From positions 45,059,469-45,123,468 of the forward strand of contig QVOM02000073.1 in assembly GCA_003586115.2 (NCBI GenBank): a stretch of 64,000 nt of DNA, read 5' to 3'. Source of the DNA: Salvator merianae (taxonomy: Eukaryota; Chordata; Lepidosauria; Squamata; Teiidae). The notes beneath the pieces were generated by a model. The model did not search any database and was not told the DNA's origin. It worked only from the letters and a program-made list of their open reading frames with translations. This document shows positions 36,690 to 47,496 of this stretch, one piece after another; position 1 is the first letter of the stretch; each line of letters starts with the position of its first letter. The position numbers and the translations under genes were made by a program.

Positions 36690-38717
36690 TGAAAAATCCA
36701 AAGCCGTATCACATCAAGAAACCTTCCTTAGTCAGACATGTACACACTGATTCCTTAAGAACAGGAGTTCAATCGCAGCGAATGGGGAACTACTTCAGTA
36801 GCAGAATTGCTACCTGTTGACATCACTTCATGTGGGTGGTATCTGAACATACCTTGACTTAAATTGGCCCATCATGTTCTGTTCTCTAATAACAGGATTT
36901 ACCCACTGCAGACAGCAGAAGAAAGCAGCCAAGATACTTTACATGAAAGCACTCTTGCACTTCGGTTTATGCATGCTTATGTGTGCGTAATTTTTCAGAG
37001 AAAGCACACAGTCTGAATTCTCCACCAAGCTCCACTGAGTATTAAAATATATTTAAAATCAATTTATACCACACATGTATTCATTAAAAAATATAGATGG
37101 ACAATAACAAAAAGACTTTTAGGTTTTTTATATCAAGCATGATGATATCAAATCAAGATAGACACTGCATCAAAGATGGGTCTTACTAATAAATCACAAT
37201 GTGTTTTCAAAAACTACCTAAACAGGTATAAGACATACTTTGTTACATTTAAAGTCACTTATTTATAAATGCACAGTATCTATACTCTGCCTAGTAATGG
37301 CTGAGAGAATGTCCAATATACCCAGCCTGGCTTAAAAGCTCCACACTGTAAAAACAACAAAACATGCCAGAACTTCTGTAACAAATAATATAAAAATATT
37401 TGCTTATTTTGTTATTTCCAGCAGTTCATTTTGCATATAAAAATGTGAAGCCCTAAATAGATTTATTTTCTGTCACAAAAGTCTTTAAAAAGGAGGACCA
37501 ATGACTGCATTACATTTTGCTAAGTTATCATGCATTCTGATCTGCACAATATTTTGGAATTTGCAACCAGCACTACATAGATTCTACAACTGAAACAAGA
37601 TTAAAGTACAAATACAGCACTGAGGTAGATATGCTAGGGAGTTTTTTCTCTTCTTAAAGAAAAACTGGGCAGAGCTGGTTTGCATGCCATTATACTTTTC
37701 TGCATTCTGCACAGGGTAAGATATTTAGACAATTACTTTAACAAAAAAATATAAAACATAGCAAAATATCCACCTTTTTAGCATTCTGTTAAAAATTATA
37801 CATCTTTCCCTTTCACGTATTTTGGAAAACTACAGTATAAAATTTTGAATGTTTAGCATTCAGTTTAAAAACCAAGATACAGATTTACTACAGTCCTTTA
37901 ACATTTCCTTCCTTTTTTTAAAGCTGATAGTAAAGCCTGACTGAACTTAAGGTGGCTTTGGTAAGAAATGTAGCCAATAAAACCTGTGCAGAAAGAGCTC
38001 AACTTAAAATGACACAGCTTTATCAAAGGAGCCATTCTTTTAATTAATAGATCTATCTGTTTAAGCACAGACAGCTAAGAAGCTATGTATGCCAGAAATA
38101 CATTTAATTCCTTTATGCAGAGAGTTAAAAGAGACTCCAACTCAAAAAGCCTGCCTTTGAAAAAAAAACATGAGACAGCACAGTTTTGTTTCAGAACCTG
38201 CTGCTTCTACCGGCATCCACCAGAATGTTAACACTTTCACTTCAATACTTTTCAGATGAACGGACCTTAGCCCTACAATTGAGTTCACAAAAGTTCATTG
38301 ATTTCCAGTTAATTACCTCAGAAAGCTTGCTTCTCAACAGACTAGGCTATGACTGTGCTATTACTTTATTTTAATCGAATTTGTCTCCATTAACTTAAAA
38401 CAGCTTAAGCAAGCAGCCTTCATTAATTACATTTCATTCCCTACAATAAAATACCTTGAATGACGTTTCACACTAGTTTAGTGGCAGCACCCTTCTTCTT
38501 AGTGAAACCTTGCTGTTGGTGAAAAAATGATTATAGTTGTTAAGATTCAGAGATGCTAAAATGGACTGTTAAGGTGCAATGCTTTAGATGTTCTCCTCCA
38601 CCTTAATAACATGGCTGGGATCAATTAGAGAAACACATTCAAAAGTACCACAGCAAAACACTTCTGAGTAACTAACACAGGCCAGTTCGCATGACTTTTA
38701 TCTCAGGAAGACAGGGT
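36690..38717 (-). other. SOWAHA 3' UTR candidate, repeat-free AT-rich block
   Basis: About 2 kb directly downstream of the SOWAHA stop lacks recognisable LINE, SINE or TIR elements, in contrast to both flanks. It is AT-rich with no coding frame. On the minus strand, AATAAA hexamers occur at 38370-38365 and 37467-37462. A long 3' UTR is the simplest reading; the exact 3' end is not determined. Confidence 0.5.
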
Positions 38718-40178
38718 TTAGTGACCAAAAAACAATTCTGAAATAGGTCTACGTTTTGTTGTGGTTTCCTCCTGATCTTCCTCCAGTGCCTCAGACAAGG
38801 AAGAATAAGAAGAGAAAGTTCCTCTGGACTTCAGCTTCCTCCTTGGGGCTGTGGCGGCAGTGAGAAATTTATTAAGGGAAGCAGGTTTCTTTAAGCCTTT
38901 GGTCAGCTCATAGAAAGCCGTGTCATCAGACAGAAGACCAAGGACAGTGCTGGTGGAGCTCAGAATTGAAGCCGCCACTTTGGCCGTTTTCTTGCTAGAG
39001 GCGTTGTGTCCAGTGAGCGTATGGAGCTCAGGGTCGCGCAAAAGGTGCCTGACTGCAAACGATGAGCCTTCTTTTAAGTACTGGAAAGGCTTCCTCCCGC
39101 TGTAGTCCCTCAAGGTCACATTGGCACTGTACTCCCTGACCAACTGAGCAATAACCTCTTCTTGCCCATGTATGGCAGCAATATGGAGTGGGGTGTAACC
39201 ACCGTAGGATTTAACATTCACATCAACGGGAACCCCACCTTTCTCGGCCACCTCGATAACTTTTCGCAACATTTCAGTGTTTCCGCTTTTCGCTGCCCAG
39301 TGCAGAACGGTGAAGCCAGTCATGAAATCTTTTTTGCTCGCCAAGTTCTTGTCACTCAGCAGTAGGCCGTGGAGCTGCTGGGACCACTGGCCAGCTGTTG
39401 CTTTCACCAGCCACTCGTGCTCGGCAGCTTCCAAGGGAACAGTAGTCCCACAGTCGGCCTCCTCGCCCACCTTCTGGGACTTGGGCACCCTCCTCAGGTA
39501 GGGGGAGCTGCACCCCATCTCCTCAAGCTGCCGCCTCTTTGTGTAAGGCGATGTGGATGGCGTCGCGGAGGGGGCCACTTGGAGCCTGTCTTTGACTTCA
39601 ACCTGCAGTGGCTCAGGCGCTGACCCCTTGGGTGCCTCACTGGAAGGCAGCACACAGCGCACTGGCAACATACAGGGTTTCTGGGGGGCAGCTTTGGGGG
39701 ACAACCTGTCACTGGGAACCTTGGGAGCCTCCTTGTCCCCGCTTTGGAAGAGGACCTTCAACTGGGACACTGGCAGACCCTGGCTCTCCCCACGAGGTCC
39801 GCTCTCTGTTTCAGATGGGGTCCCAGAGGCGGCTTGGCAAGCAGGGGCCAAGTGGCCTGTGCCTTCCTCCTCCTCCTCTTCTTCCTCTTCCTCCATGCTA
39901 CCGGAGCGTTCCCCGGCAGGCGTGGCCGGCTCCGCAGCCTCCGGGGCGCACAAGAACTGCTTCTTTAGCACCACGAACGTGACCCCATCCTGCTCCTTCA
40001 ACACAGCCACGTTGTTGACGAAGCGCTCGCAGAGCGAAGCCCGTTCGTCGGGTGCCCCGCCGGCAGGCGCTTCCAAGAATAGCTTCAAATGGTTCACCAG
40101 CTCGGAATTGCGCACCTTGCCGCCGCGCTCCTGAAGAAAGCCCAGCACGGACGCCTGGCTCAACTCGAACTCCGCCAT
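38718..40178 (-). CDS. SOWAHA: SOWAH-family ankyrin repeat protein, intact single-exon gene (SOWAHA)
   Basis: An uninterrupted 486-residue frame. Residues 1-75 form the N-terminal SOWAH domain, with LGFLQERGGKVRNSELV and FVNNVAVLKEQDGV. A low-complexity middle part holds about ten consecutive glutamates (96-105) and the motif QKPCMLPVRCV (166-176), also known in SOWAHA. EHEW at 253-256 precedes the ankyrin block (about 288-370) with hallmark TVLHWAAKSG at 290 and YTPLHIAAIHG at 328. The basic C-terminal tail contains LKKPASLNKFL and APRRKLKSRG. The start at 40178 is chosen because the family domain begins there and the context (GGGCATGG) is good; the frame stays open upstream to 40517 but that part is low-complexity and unlike the family. 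It is somewhat shorter than mammalian SOWAHA (about 550). The gene is intronless, as is usual for SOWAH genes, and convergent with SHROOM1. Its cellular role is poorly known; the ankyrin repeats imply protein binding. Confidence 0.92.
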   Translation of the reverse strand: MAEFELSQASVLGFLQERGGKVRNSELVNHLKLFLEAPAGGAPDERASLCERFVNNVAVLKEQDGVTFVVLKKQFLCAPEAAEPATPAGERSGSMEEEEEEEEEEGTGHLAPACQAASGTPSETESGPRGESQGLPVSQLKVLFQSGDKEAPKVPSDRLSPKAAPQKPCMLPVRCVLPSSEAPKGSAPEPLQVEVKDRLQVAPSATPSTSPYTKRRQLEEMGCSSPYLRRVPKSQKVGEEADCGTTVPLEAAEHEWLVKATAGQWSQQLHGLLLSDKNLASKKDFMTGFTVLHWAAKSGNTEMLRKVIEVAEKGGVPVDVNVKSYGGYTPLHIAAIHGQEEVIAQLVREYSANVTLRDYSGRKPFQYLKEGSSFAVRHLLRDPELHTLTGHNASSKKTAKVAASILSSTSTVLGLLSDDTAFYELTKGLKKPASLNKFLTAATAPRRKLKSRGTFSSYSSLSEALEEDQEETTTKRRPISELFFGH

Positions 40179-40560
40179 GCCCGCCTCAGCCAGGTGGGAC
40201 GACGCGGAGAGAGCGAGCGGCGGCCGGCGCCCCTGGCCCGCGGGCGCAGCCACCTGCTGCTGCCGCCGCTGCCTCCTCTCGACGAGCGAAAAGCCTCCCT
40301 CTGGCGTTTCCCCAGCTGGCGAAGAGCGCCGTGGGGAGGAGTGAGGCAGAGAGGCCACCCACAGCTGAGGTGTCTGGGATTTGTAGTTGAGGACGCACCT
40401 GAAGACTTTTACGCCCCCAAGGTTCTGCTTCCAAACGTTCGGGGGGGCTTGCCGCAGGTACCGCCTCGGCCGGTCGGGGCTCTTTTCCCCTCTTTCCAAC
40501 GTGGTTCTGCCCAGCAATCACGCAGCGCACCTCACGTCCTTTCCCTCGGGGAAAAGATAA
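38900..40560 (-). promoter_or_regulatory. GC-rich, CpG-rich block over SOWAHA CDS and 5' end
   Basis: From the ankyrin region through the first codons to about 40560 the sequence is far richer in G+C and CpG than anything else in the window, densest around 39900-40330. This is the usual picture of a CpG-island promoter extending into the first exon of a single-exon gene. No TATA box stands out. The transcription start cannot be fixed by eye. Confidence 0.6.
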
Positions 40561-40645
40561 AAGGCAAGGCGTGTGAACCCCGCGTTCCAATCAGAAATGA
40601 AACATTCCTGCACTCGATGCGGCGGTGTTTGCTTCTCTGCAGTTG

Positions 40646-40670
40646 CAGCAGCAGCAGCAGCAGCAGCAGT
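40646..40670. repeat. (CAG)n trinucleotide run upstream of SOWAHA
   Basis: About eight consecutive CAG units followed by imperfect ones, roughly 470 bp upstream of the SOWAHA start codon, in GC-rich flank. Confidence 0.85.
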
Positions 40671-41744
40671 AGCAACAGCCGTGCATTGATTCGCGGCTTG
40701 AGCAGGGCAAGTCCAGCTGAACGGTTATATCGCCGCCTGCACGGGGATGAATGGACGAAGCGGGGAGCACAGGCTATCTGCTTAATTTTTCTTTGAAATA
40801 CATATATACAGTATGCAGGGAGGGTCATTGGTTTGTCGTGTTTTAAAGGAAGCCTGATTAACCCGTGGAGAGCTAGCCTAGGTGTTTTGAGTGAGGGGGA
40901 GGAGGAATGATTTTCGGGCACCTTTCCGTTCCCCACCGCGGATTACGCGCGCCAGGGTCGTGCGCCTCCTCCTCCTCCCTCACTTCTACTATTTTACTCG
41001 AGGTGGGCGGGAGAGCAAAGAAGGGGCCAAGAATGTTGTTATGTGGGGGAGGACTAGCTCCTTCTAGAGGTAAGTTTATTAATTTTATCATTGAAGCTGA
41101 CTGTGTCTGTTGTGACAAAAAGCAGATCTGTCTAGCTTCCTTCTGAGAAAGCGTATTTGCTGCCTGTTCAAAATCTCCATGGTAATCCCTTAACTGGTCT
41201 CTGTCGTGCGGCTCAAGAGCGGTAAGAATGTTCTTTCAGGTGCAGCACTCTTATTGCAAGATTTTTTCCTCATCTACCCTAGAGCACCTGGTATTTCCTT
41301 GTGGTATTCCATCCAAGTACTAATTAGGCCCAGGTCTACTTTTGAAAAAATATTTTATTATATGATTAACAAATATAGTACAAATAAACAGCCACCACAG
41401 TTAAAAAGGTGAAAAGCATACAGACAACAGGCAGTGTGAGATTAATTCTACAGAACATTTGTTAAACTTTATGAGATATTAATATAAGGGGAAGAGAGAG
41501 ATGCAGAAGGAAAGCTGACAGCCTACTCTGTGTACCAGTAAGGAAGAATAAGTTGAGGCATAGCTATCCACTTAGTTTATATAGCACCTTTCCCCAAAAA
41601 ATTGTTCAAGGTAGTTTGCAGCATTATAAAAGTTCACATAAGTCATAATCAAAACCTCAAAATCATATATTCAGTAATATGCAAAATAAAACAGTATAAA
41701 AGCACAACATGAACTACAAACTACTACCAAAGACCATATTCACA
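40671..41744. other. SOWAHA upstream flank
   Basis: GC content falls steadily from the CpG-rich block into AT-rich sequence after about 41100. No exon of a neighbouring gene can be recognised. Confidence 0.4.
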
Positions 41745-42170
41745 GTAACAGCCATATCCTGGGACAAGGCTGACTGCCCCATCCCGGATTAATAACCTGC
41801 CCTAAGTTGGGGTGGGTTGTTTCTGGCGTGGGACAATGCCATCTGCATTGGGGGCCAGTGCGGACGACCTCCAAATTCTCCAAAGACCAGGAATGAAAAT
41901 CCCTGGCCTTTAGAGCTCCCAGGGTGCCCATTTTGGTGGTGCACCCTGTTTCACCACCAAAAAGAGTCCTCCATGGTATACCAGACCATGAAGCCATACC
42001 ATCAGTACACCTCAGAGATCCAGTATACAACCCCTAGCACACTGCTAGACCTCGATGCCAAGGTTTACCGTTAAACCAGATTCTGGTGCCATTTTGGGTG
42101 CCCTAACCCAGTCTGTACTCCATCCTGTGCAGACAGAGTATGCCAGGTTGGGGGGGGGGGCTTTATGTAA
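41745..42170. mobile_element. TIR-family DNA element, decayed, opposite orientation to 30600-31273
   Basis: The interior GTGGTGCACCCTGTTTC, TCCATGGTATACCAGACC and TTTTGGGTGCCCTA is the inverse of the 30847-31010 interior. A poly-G run (42150-42160) lies near the right end. Terminal repeats are worn. Confidence 0.5.
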
Positions 42171-42699
42171 TCCACACTAGAATTCAGAAGGGGAACTTCT
42201 ACCCCTTCCTATTACAAGACAACGGCCTGTGAGAAAGGTCCATAGTGTCTGTGTGGTAGAGTAGAATGAGAGTTGGCAGCCTTCCTGATGGAAAGCAGTG
42301 GAGTAGAGAAGAAGAAAGACAACGAAGACAAAGATTAGATATAAACATACTAAATTACTAAAAATATGGTTAGACTGAAACAGGAACCTGGAAGCAGTGA
42401 TATGAATCAGATCTTCTGTATTGAAGTTATAGGATAGGCAATGTAGCCTTGGCAGCATAGAGTGCCTAGGATATGGCTTAGGAGAAGGTGGATGGTTTGG
42501 GGTTACCCTATATTGGTGTCTAAAGCAATAATACAGTTAATCTGTTAGCAGACTATGGAAGAGCAGCGAACTGCATTTTGTCTAGATGGATAGTTACAAG
42601 TTTGTTGGTGCCATAATCCCATGGTCGGGTAAGCCAGCTGTCTTTGGTAGAGTTGCTTGGCTACTTTCAAAATTGTGCTGTAATATGCTTAAGTGGCTG
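42171..42699. other. Intergenic, nothing recognised
   Basis: No signal. Confidence 0.4.
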
Positions 42700-42926
42700 C
42701 AGGGGCGTAGGAAGGGGGGGCAGGGGGGGCGGCCCGCCCCGGACGGTGCGTTGTCCCAGGTGGCCCATGGAGCCAGGTCCCCTCTGGCGCCGCGGTGCGC
42801 CCACCTGCCCACCTGGCAGTCATCGGGGCGGTAGCGGGAGTAGGAGGCTGCAGGGCGGGGCGCCCTCACTCGCACTCCTCTGCCGCCGCTTTGCCCCGGG
42901 CGGCAAAACTTTTAGCTACGTGGCTA
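42700..42926. mobile_element. GC-rich hAT-like element, 227 bp, 8-bp TSD
   Basis: It starts CAGGGGCGTAGGAAGGGGGG, ends ...TTTTAGCTACG plus a worn tip, and is flanked by AGTGGCTG on both sides (42692-42699, 42927-42934). The high G+C contrasts sharply with its AT-rich surroundings. It is not a CpG-island promoter of a gene. Confidence 0.75.
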
Positions 42927-43044
42927 AGTGGCTGTAATCTTGGATTTTAGTAGCTCTCTATGTTGTATTCTTTTGTTGTCCTTGGAGAATTCAATAAGAA
43001 TAAGATAGATGGTTTCTTTTATTGTTTTTTAAATCCCATTCTAA

Positions 43045-43441
43045 GGTGAAATAGACCATGCAGCACAGACACTGTCTACACTGTGTGACTGGAAACCAGT
43101 AGCCGTGCCTGATCCTTGCCATGGCAGCAGGCAGGAAGTGTCCAGCCGCTGTCATGGTGATCGGCAACACCGCACAGTGTGCAGGCATGATCAGGCCCAC
43201 ACAATCACAGGCCCACAGTGCATTGCACTGGCCTGGACGCCACAACGCCAGGTAAGTGTGGATGCACTTTTCCAGGAGGTGACTATCACCTCCTGGTGAG
43301 GTTGTGGAGCACTAATTTTGCTCCACAGGTATCCGGGAGCAGCTGTAGCCCGCTCCCAGCTGCTTGGGCCTCCACAAGATGTGGACGCCTTTGACTAGTA
43401 AGCATTCTAGATGCATGCTAGTAGCAAGTGTGAACAGGCCC
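43045..43441. mobile_element. TIR DNA element, about 400 bp
   Basis: The right end, read inverted, is GGGCCTGTTCACACTTG, matching 32735-33126. The interior contains CTTGCCATGGCAGCAGG and GTCATGGTGATCGGC, a palindromic pair seen in the family. The left end is worn. Confidence 0.55.
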
Positions 43442-43939
43442 TTTGTTGGTTTTGGCATTGCTTGTGTCCCAGAACTGTCTAACTTTGGGTTATAACTGTC
43501 ACATATGCATACAGGTGCCTTGGACCCGTCAGCTGTGCCAGCACTTGGGAAGAGATCTCTGATGGTGTAGGATAGCTAAACTGGGAGGTAACACCAATGG
43601 CAGAGACTTTTCAGTGAGAGTTCTTTAAGGTTTTGTGAGGTGGACCACTTGTGCGTTTTGGCACAGCTCGCCCTCCTTGAGATCATACACAGACAACGAA
43701 GGACAGGCTGACTGATGAGCCTCATGGTAGTTTGCATACTTGGAGCAAAGGTTTTAGGTATGAGGCACACAGACAAATGATATACTGTTTTATTTATATA
43801 AATATTTAAAACATTCATGTATCAGTTTTTATTTAAACAACTTGAAGCAATTTACAAGATAACATGTAACAACAAGGATAAAACAGTTTAAAACCTGATC
43901 AAAAATTAAAGAAAAATTAGAAAAAAATATTAAAAACAA
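43442..43939. other. Intergenic, nothing recognised
   Basis: No gene; the stretch after 43790 is AT-rich. Confidence 0.4.
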
Positions 43940-44413
43940 GCCACATTTTTTGCACTTACTTTTAGTATCCCTAGACAGGGCAGGACCTGTCCCCTGCTGG
44001 GACAGATTGTCACTGGAATGGGACAAGACGGTCCACATTTCAGATGGTCCAACCTGTCCCATCTCCAGCCACCAATTCCAAAGGCTGGGCCTAGCCCTCA
44101 AAGCTGATGCCCAGCCTCTGAAGGTTAGGAACGAAAGTTTCTTGAAGGGCCATTTTCAGCAGCATACCACTTCAGGCAGTGCGTCCTGGAGTGCTGCTGA
44201 AAAGGGTCCCCTGTGGATCCGCTAATCCACCCGTAGGTCTAACAGCAGGGCAGGATAGGGTGCCGTTTTTGACACCTTATTCCACTTTATGCTCCATCCT
44301 GTGTGAACGAAGTGTTCCAAGTGGCGGGGATTGCATTGTCCCACCAAAGAATGTGGATATTAGGCCCATGCACCCCTTCCTGGTCCACACTAGCAGTAAC
44401 TACAGAAAGGACC
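43940..44413. mobile_element. TIR-family DNA element, about 475 bp
   Basis: The left end GCCACATTTTTTGCACTT faces the inverted right end GGTCCTTTCTGTAGTTAC. The interior CCATTTTCAGCAGCATACC...GTGCTGCTGAAAAGGG is palindromic. No clear duplication. Confidence 0.5.
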
Positions 44414-44552
44414 TGAGCGTGTTAGGAAAAACAGATAACCACTGACACAGGAGATTCCTGGATAAGGAACTTAAGCAGCTAAAAGGGATAACGGTGAAAG
44501 CCCCAGAAGGGTGAGAGTTCTAAGAAGATAGTCCACTACACACCATCATGAT

Positions 44553-44731
44553 GGCCCTTTCTGCACTTGGACTTATTCCAGATTATATCTCAGAATAGGG
44601 ACCTGCCATCTGCTTGCTAGTGCAGACTATGGTAGACCCTGGCAAGACCTTTCATAGTTTGCACTAGCATGTGCATAGCAGGTCCCTATTCTGGGATATA
44701 ATCCACAATAAAGCCAAGTGCAGAAAGGGCC
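44553..44731. mobile_element. Palindromic MITE, GGCCC type, 179 bp, TSD GAT
   Basis: Ends match 29348-29527 nearly base for base (GGCCCTTTCTGCACTTGG); GAT on both sides (44550-44552, 44732-44734). Confidence 0.9.
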
Positions 44732-44734
44732 GAT

Positions 44735-45165
44735 ATGACATTCAGTGACTGGAGACTCTGGTCTTGTTCTGGATTTACGACCTGAATAGAGCCATCGGCA
44801 CAATTGTTTCCAAGAGCCTTTAGGGATGCTTTTAAAGCCCAGAAAGTTACAAGTGATGACGCAGAAAGATTAATGGTAGAATGAGTTACTTCATTTTATG
44901 TCTTTTGGGCAAGGAACTCCTCTTTACTCAGGTCTCCAGCTAATGAGATACGTTGGTTCCTCCATGCTACTCTCTGTTATGTTTTTGTGGGAGGTGTTTT
45001 AGTTTTTTTATTATTATTAGTTACTAATTTTTATTAGACCCCCATAGGTATGTTATAGCTGCTATTGTGGCTAGCAATAATTATTGGTTAGCAGATGTTG
45101 GATTATTTGATTATTTTAATGTGAAACCAACCAAACAAAGGGATACAGAAAAAGAATCTTCCAAA
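44735..45165. other. Intergenic, nothing recognised
   Basis: No gene; AT-rich after 45000. Confidence 0.4.
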
Positions 45166-45495
45166 ACAATCAAAAATAGATATGTTGTATAATAACAAAC
45201 ACTGTATGTGGATATTACAAAGACTGCAAAAATATAAAACAATAGAATAAGCACATACAACGGTTTCATAACCAAATATAAAAGGTCACAATAATATATT
45301 AGCTTTGGTGTTTGTCTACAGTACCCACCAAGGACATGTTTTATGTGCTGTTTTATTATGACCTTTTATATTTGGTTATTAAACCACTGTATGTGCCTAT
45401 TCTGTTGTTTTATGTTTTTTCCAGTCTTTGTAATATCCACTTACAGTGTTACTTATTGTACAAGATATCTAGTTTCAATTCTTTTGATTATTTTA
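45166..45495. repeat. Long imperfect inverted repeat (about 130-bp arms)
   Basis: The left arm (TGGATATTACAAAGACTG, ACCAAATATAAAAGGTCA) is the inverse of the right arm (TGACCTTTTATATTTGGT as ATGACC..., CAGTCTTTGTAATATCCA) at roughly 85% identity. The centre (GCTTTGGTG...CACCAAGG) is also palindromic, so the whole 330 bp folds back. Probably a foldback DNA element; no TSD identified. Confidence 0.85.
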
Positions 45496-46049
45496 ATGCA
45501 ATGTATTTTTAGATTTTACTGTCACTTTTAGTGTATAATTTTATTAGGCATTCATTTAAAGTCTTTATATGCTACATTCCATATAGGAATCGTGCAGAGG
45601 TTTTACGTAAAAACTGATAAAACTATCAATTTAGTGTAATTAAAAAATATAATTTAAGCACAATCAGTTTATGGCTCAGGGGAGATCCCTGGAGGTTTGT
45701 TTGCTGCCTCTACCTGAATGCATCTTTTGCCTTTGTGGTCTTCCTTCTGGAGATAATTGCCTGTAATAGTAATTGCAGGCAAAGCCTGTTAATTGGAGGT
45801 TAGCCATCTTGTGTTAAGGTGTTTTCTGTGGAAGGAGAATATTTTTGCACTTCATTCTCTCTCTCTCTTTTACACATACACACACATACACACACACAGT
45901 ATTTTGGGTTTGTCTAAATTTATAATATATTTATGTTATGTTTTCTGTTTTTTATTAAAAAGTGCTTTGAGTTTCTTTTTTAAGAAAGACAGTATACAAA
46001 TAAATGGATGGTGAATGTTGAAAAGGATGATATACATTTAAAAAGAGTG
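45496..46049. other. AT-rich intergenic with short (CA)n at 45874-45898
   Basis: Nothing else recognised. Confidence 0.4.
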
Positions 46050-46518
46050 AATATGAGATTGGAAATCATTCACACAGGGAAGGCCTTGCGGAAAGGGCGC
46101 ATCTTTGATAAATAGCTGAAACATGTGAATATAGGTACCTCAAGAATAGGAGATGGAAGACCTTTCCGGAGTATAGGTGCCACCACAAAGAAGGCCTGGG
46201 CAACAGGTAAGAGCAGTGTTTATGGTAGTCTCCTGACGATCTTAGTGATCTTTCAGGTCTGCAGTAGAGAAGGGCATGTGTTAAGTGACCTGATCTAAGC
46301 TGTTCAGGGGCTTGCATGTCAAAGACAGAATCTGGAACAGCCTCTAACTGGAAGCCAGTACAGTTGTTTAACCCTTACCGGAATGGGTGAGGTAATTTTG
46401 TAGCCCAGCCAAAAGTATTGATGTAGTTTTTGGATGCATTTGAAAAATATGATAGTATTGTGCAGTATTGAAATTTTATGACACACACACATGGAAAAAT
46501 CTCTGCAGATATCAGTCT

Positions 46519-46585
<67 letters not shown>

Positions 46586-46900
46586 ACTGCAGGGATTAAA
46601 AACAAGTGAGAGTACAAAACAACTCCTTTATTTACAAATTGCATAACTTTTCACCCATACTGAGGCGGGTTAAGCACATTCAGGAACTTGGCTGCTACAT
46701 TTTGCACAACTTGTAGCTTCTAGAGCAGTACAAAGGAAGCATTAGAAGCAGCACTTTACACCAGGCCCAAAAAGGGCATTTGTGACTGGGTGATGGTTGG
46801 CATAAACCCTTGGGTCCTTGGGGGAATTCTCCAGGAGCTGCCAAAGTATTCACCAGTATCTGGATCTATCCTGTTATTCCCTTAAAGCTACCTTTATTAA
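46050..46900 (-). mobile_element. Old L2-type LINE fragment
   Basis: Inverted L2 signals: GCCTGGGC...GGTGCCACC near 46160-46200, GGAACTTGGCTGCTACATTT plus TGCACAACTTGTAGCTTC at 46682-46722. These correspond to the region encoding the C-terminal part upstream of [12 protein letters not shown]. Interrupted by a compound microsatellite. Confidence 0.55.
46518..46580. repeat. Compound (GT)n(GA)n microsatellite
   Basis: GT run changing directly to GA run, inside the L2 remnant. Confidence 0.95.
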
Positions 46901-47184
46901 ACCAAGATGGGTGAGGATCCCAAGAACATGTAGTAGGCTGCATCCTTAGACTTTAAAAATTAAAAACAATCCCACAGAAGGATCAGCTTCTGCCATTGTT
47001 CCACAGAACTGTGTATTGGAGGTGAAACTCCAGCTAGCAAAAACACCCAGTAAAATTATTTTAACAGGCCTCCAAGCACTTCAGTGCCAGATTCCCTAGT
47101 ACCAATGACAGCAGCCCCTTTATTATTTGGAAAAGCTCTGCTACTTGAGGATGCAAAATAAGCTGTTCCTGGATCCTTCGCTGC

Positions 47185-47496
47185 TAGGGATTTGCTGAAT
47201 TGCAGTTCCTTGAAGCACAAACTGCAGTTAGAGGCCTGGGACTGTCTGGTGTTTTACCTGACTACCCCAAGCCCTCCTCAGCACCTTTACGTGATTCATG
47301 AAGAGATATGTTGTACCTAAGCAGTGTGGGAAACTCACCCATTTACCAAAGCACAGTTGCCAACATTATAGCCCACCTCCTCATGAGTCTTGTAAAGACG
47401 CTGAGGAGAACCAGGATTCTGAGGTAAAACACCTGACAGTCCTGGGCCTCTAACTGCAGTTTGTGTTTTTATGAACTGCAGTTTGGCACATCCCTA
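47185..47496. mobile_element. TIR DNA element, 312 bp, TAGGGAT ends
   Basis: Arms of about 110 bp: TAGGGATTTGCTGAATTGCA, GCACAAACTGCAGTTAGAGG at left against inverted TAGGGATGTGCCAAACTGCA, ACACAAACTGCAGTTAGAGG at right. Flanking octamers match poorly. Termini resemble the hAT-like element at 34478. Confidence 0.75.

Noticed and set aside
40179..40517. In-frame upstream extension giving a 599-residue SOWAHA
   Set aside because: The added residues are Pro/Arg/Gln-rich, unlike any SOWAH protein, and the family N-terminus begins at 40178 with good start context.
39553..40796. Long plus-strand frames over the SOWAHA region
   Set aside because: They are antisense shadows in GC-rich coding sequence; no domain resemblance.
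42690..42930. CpG-island promoter of an unseen gene
   Set aside because: Exact 8-bp duplications and hAT-like ends show it is an inserted element.
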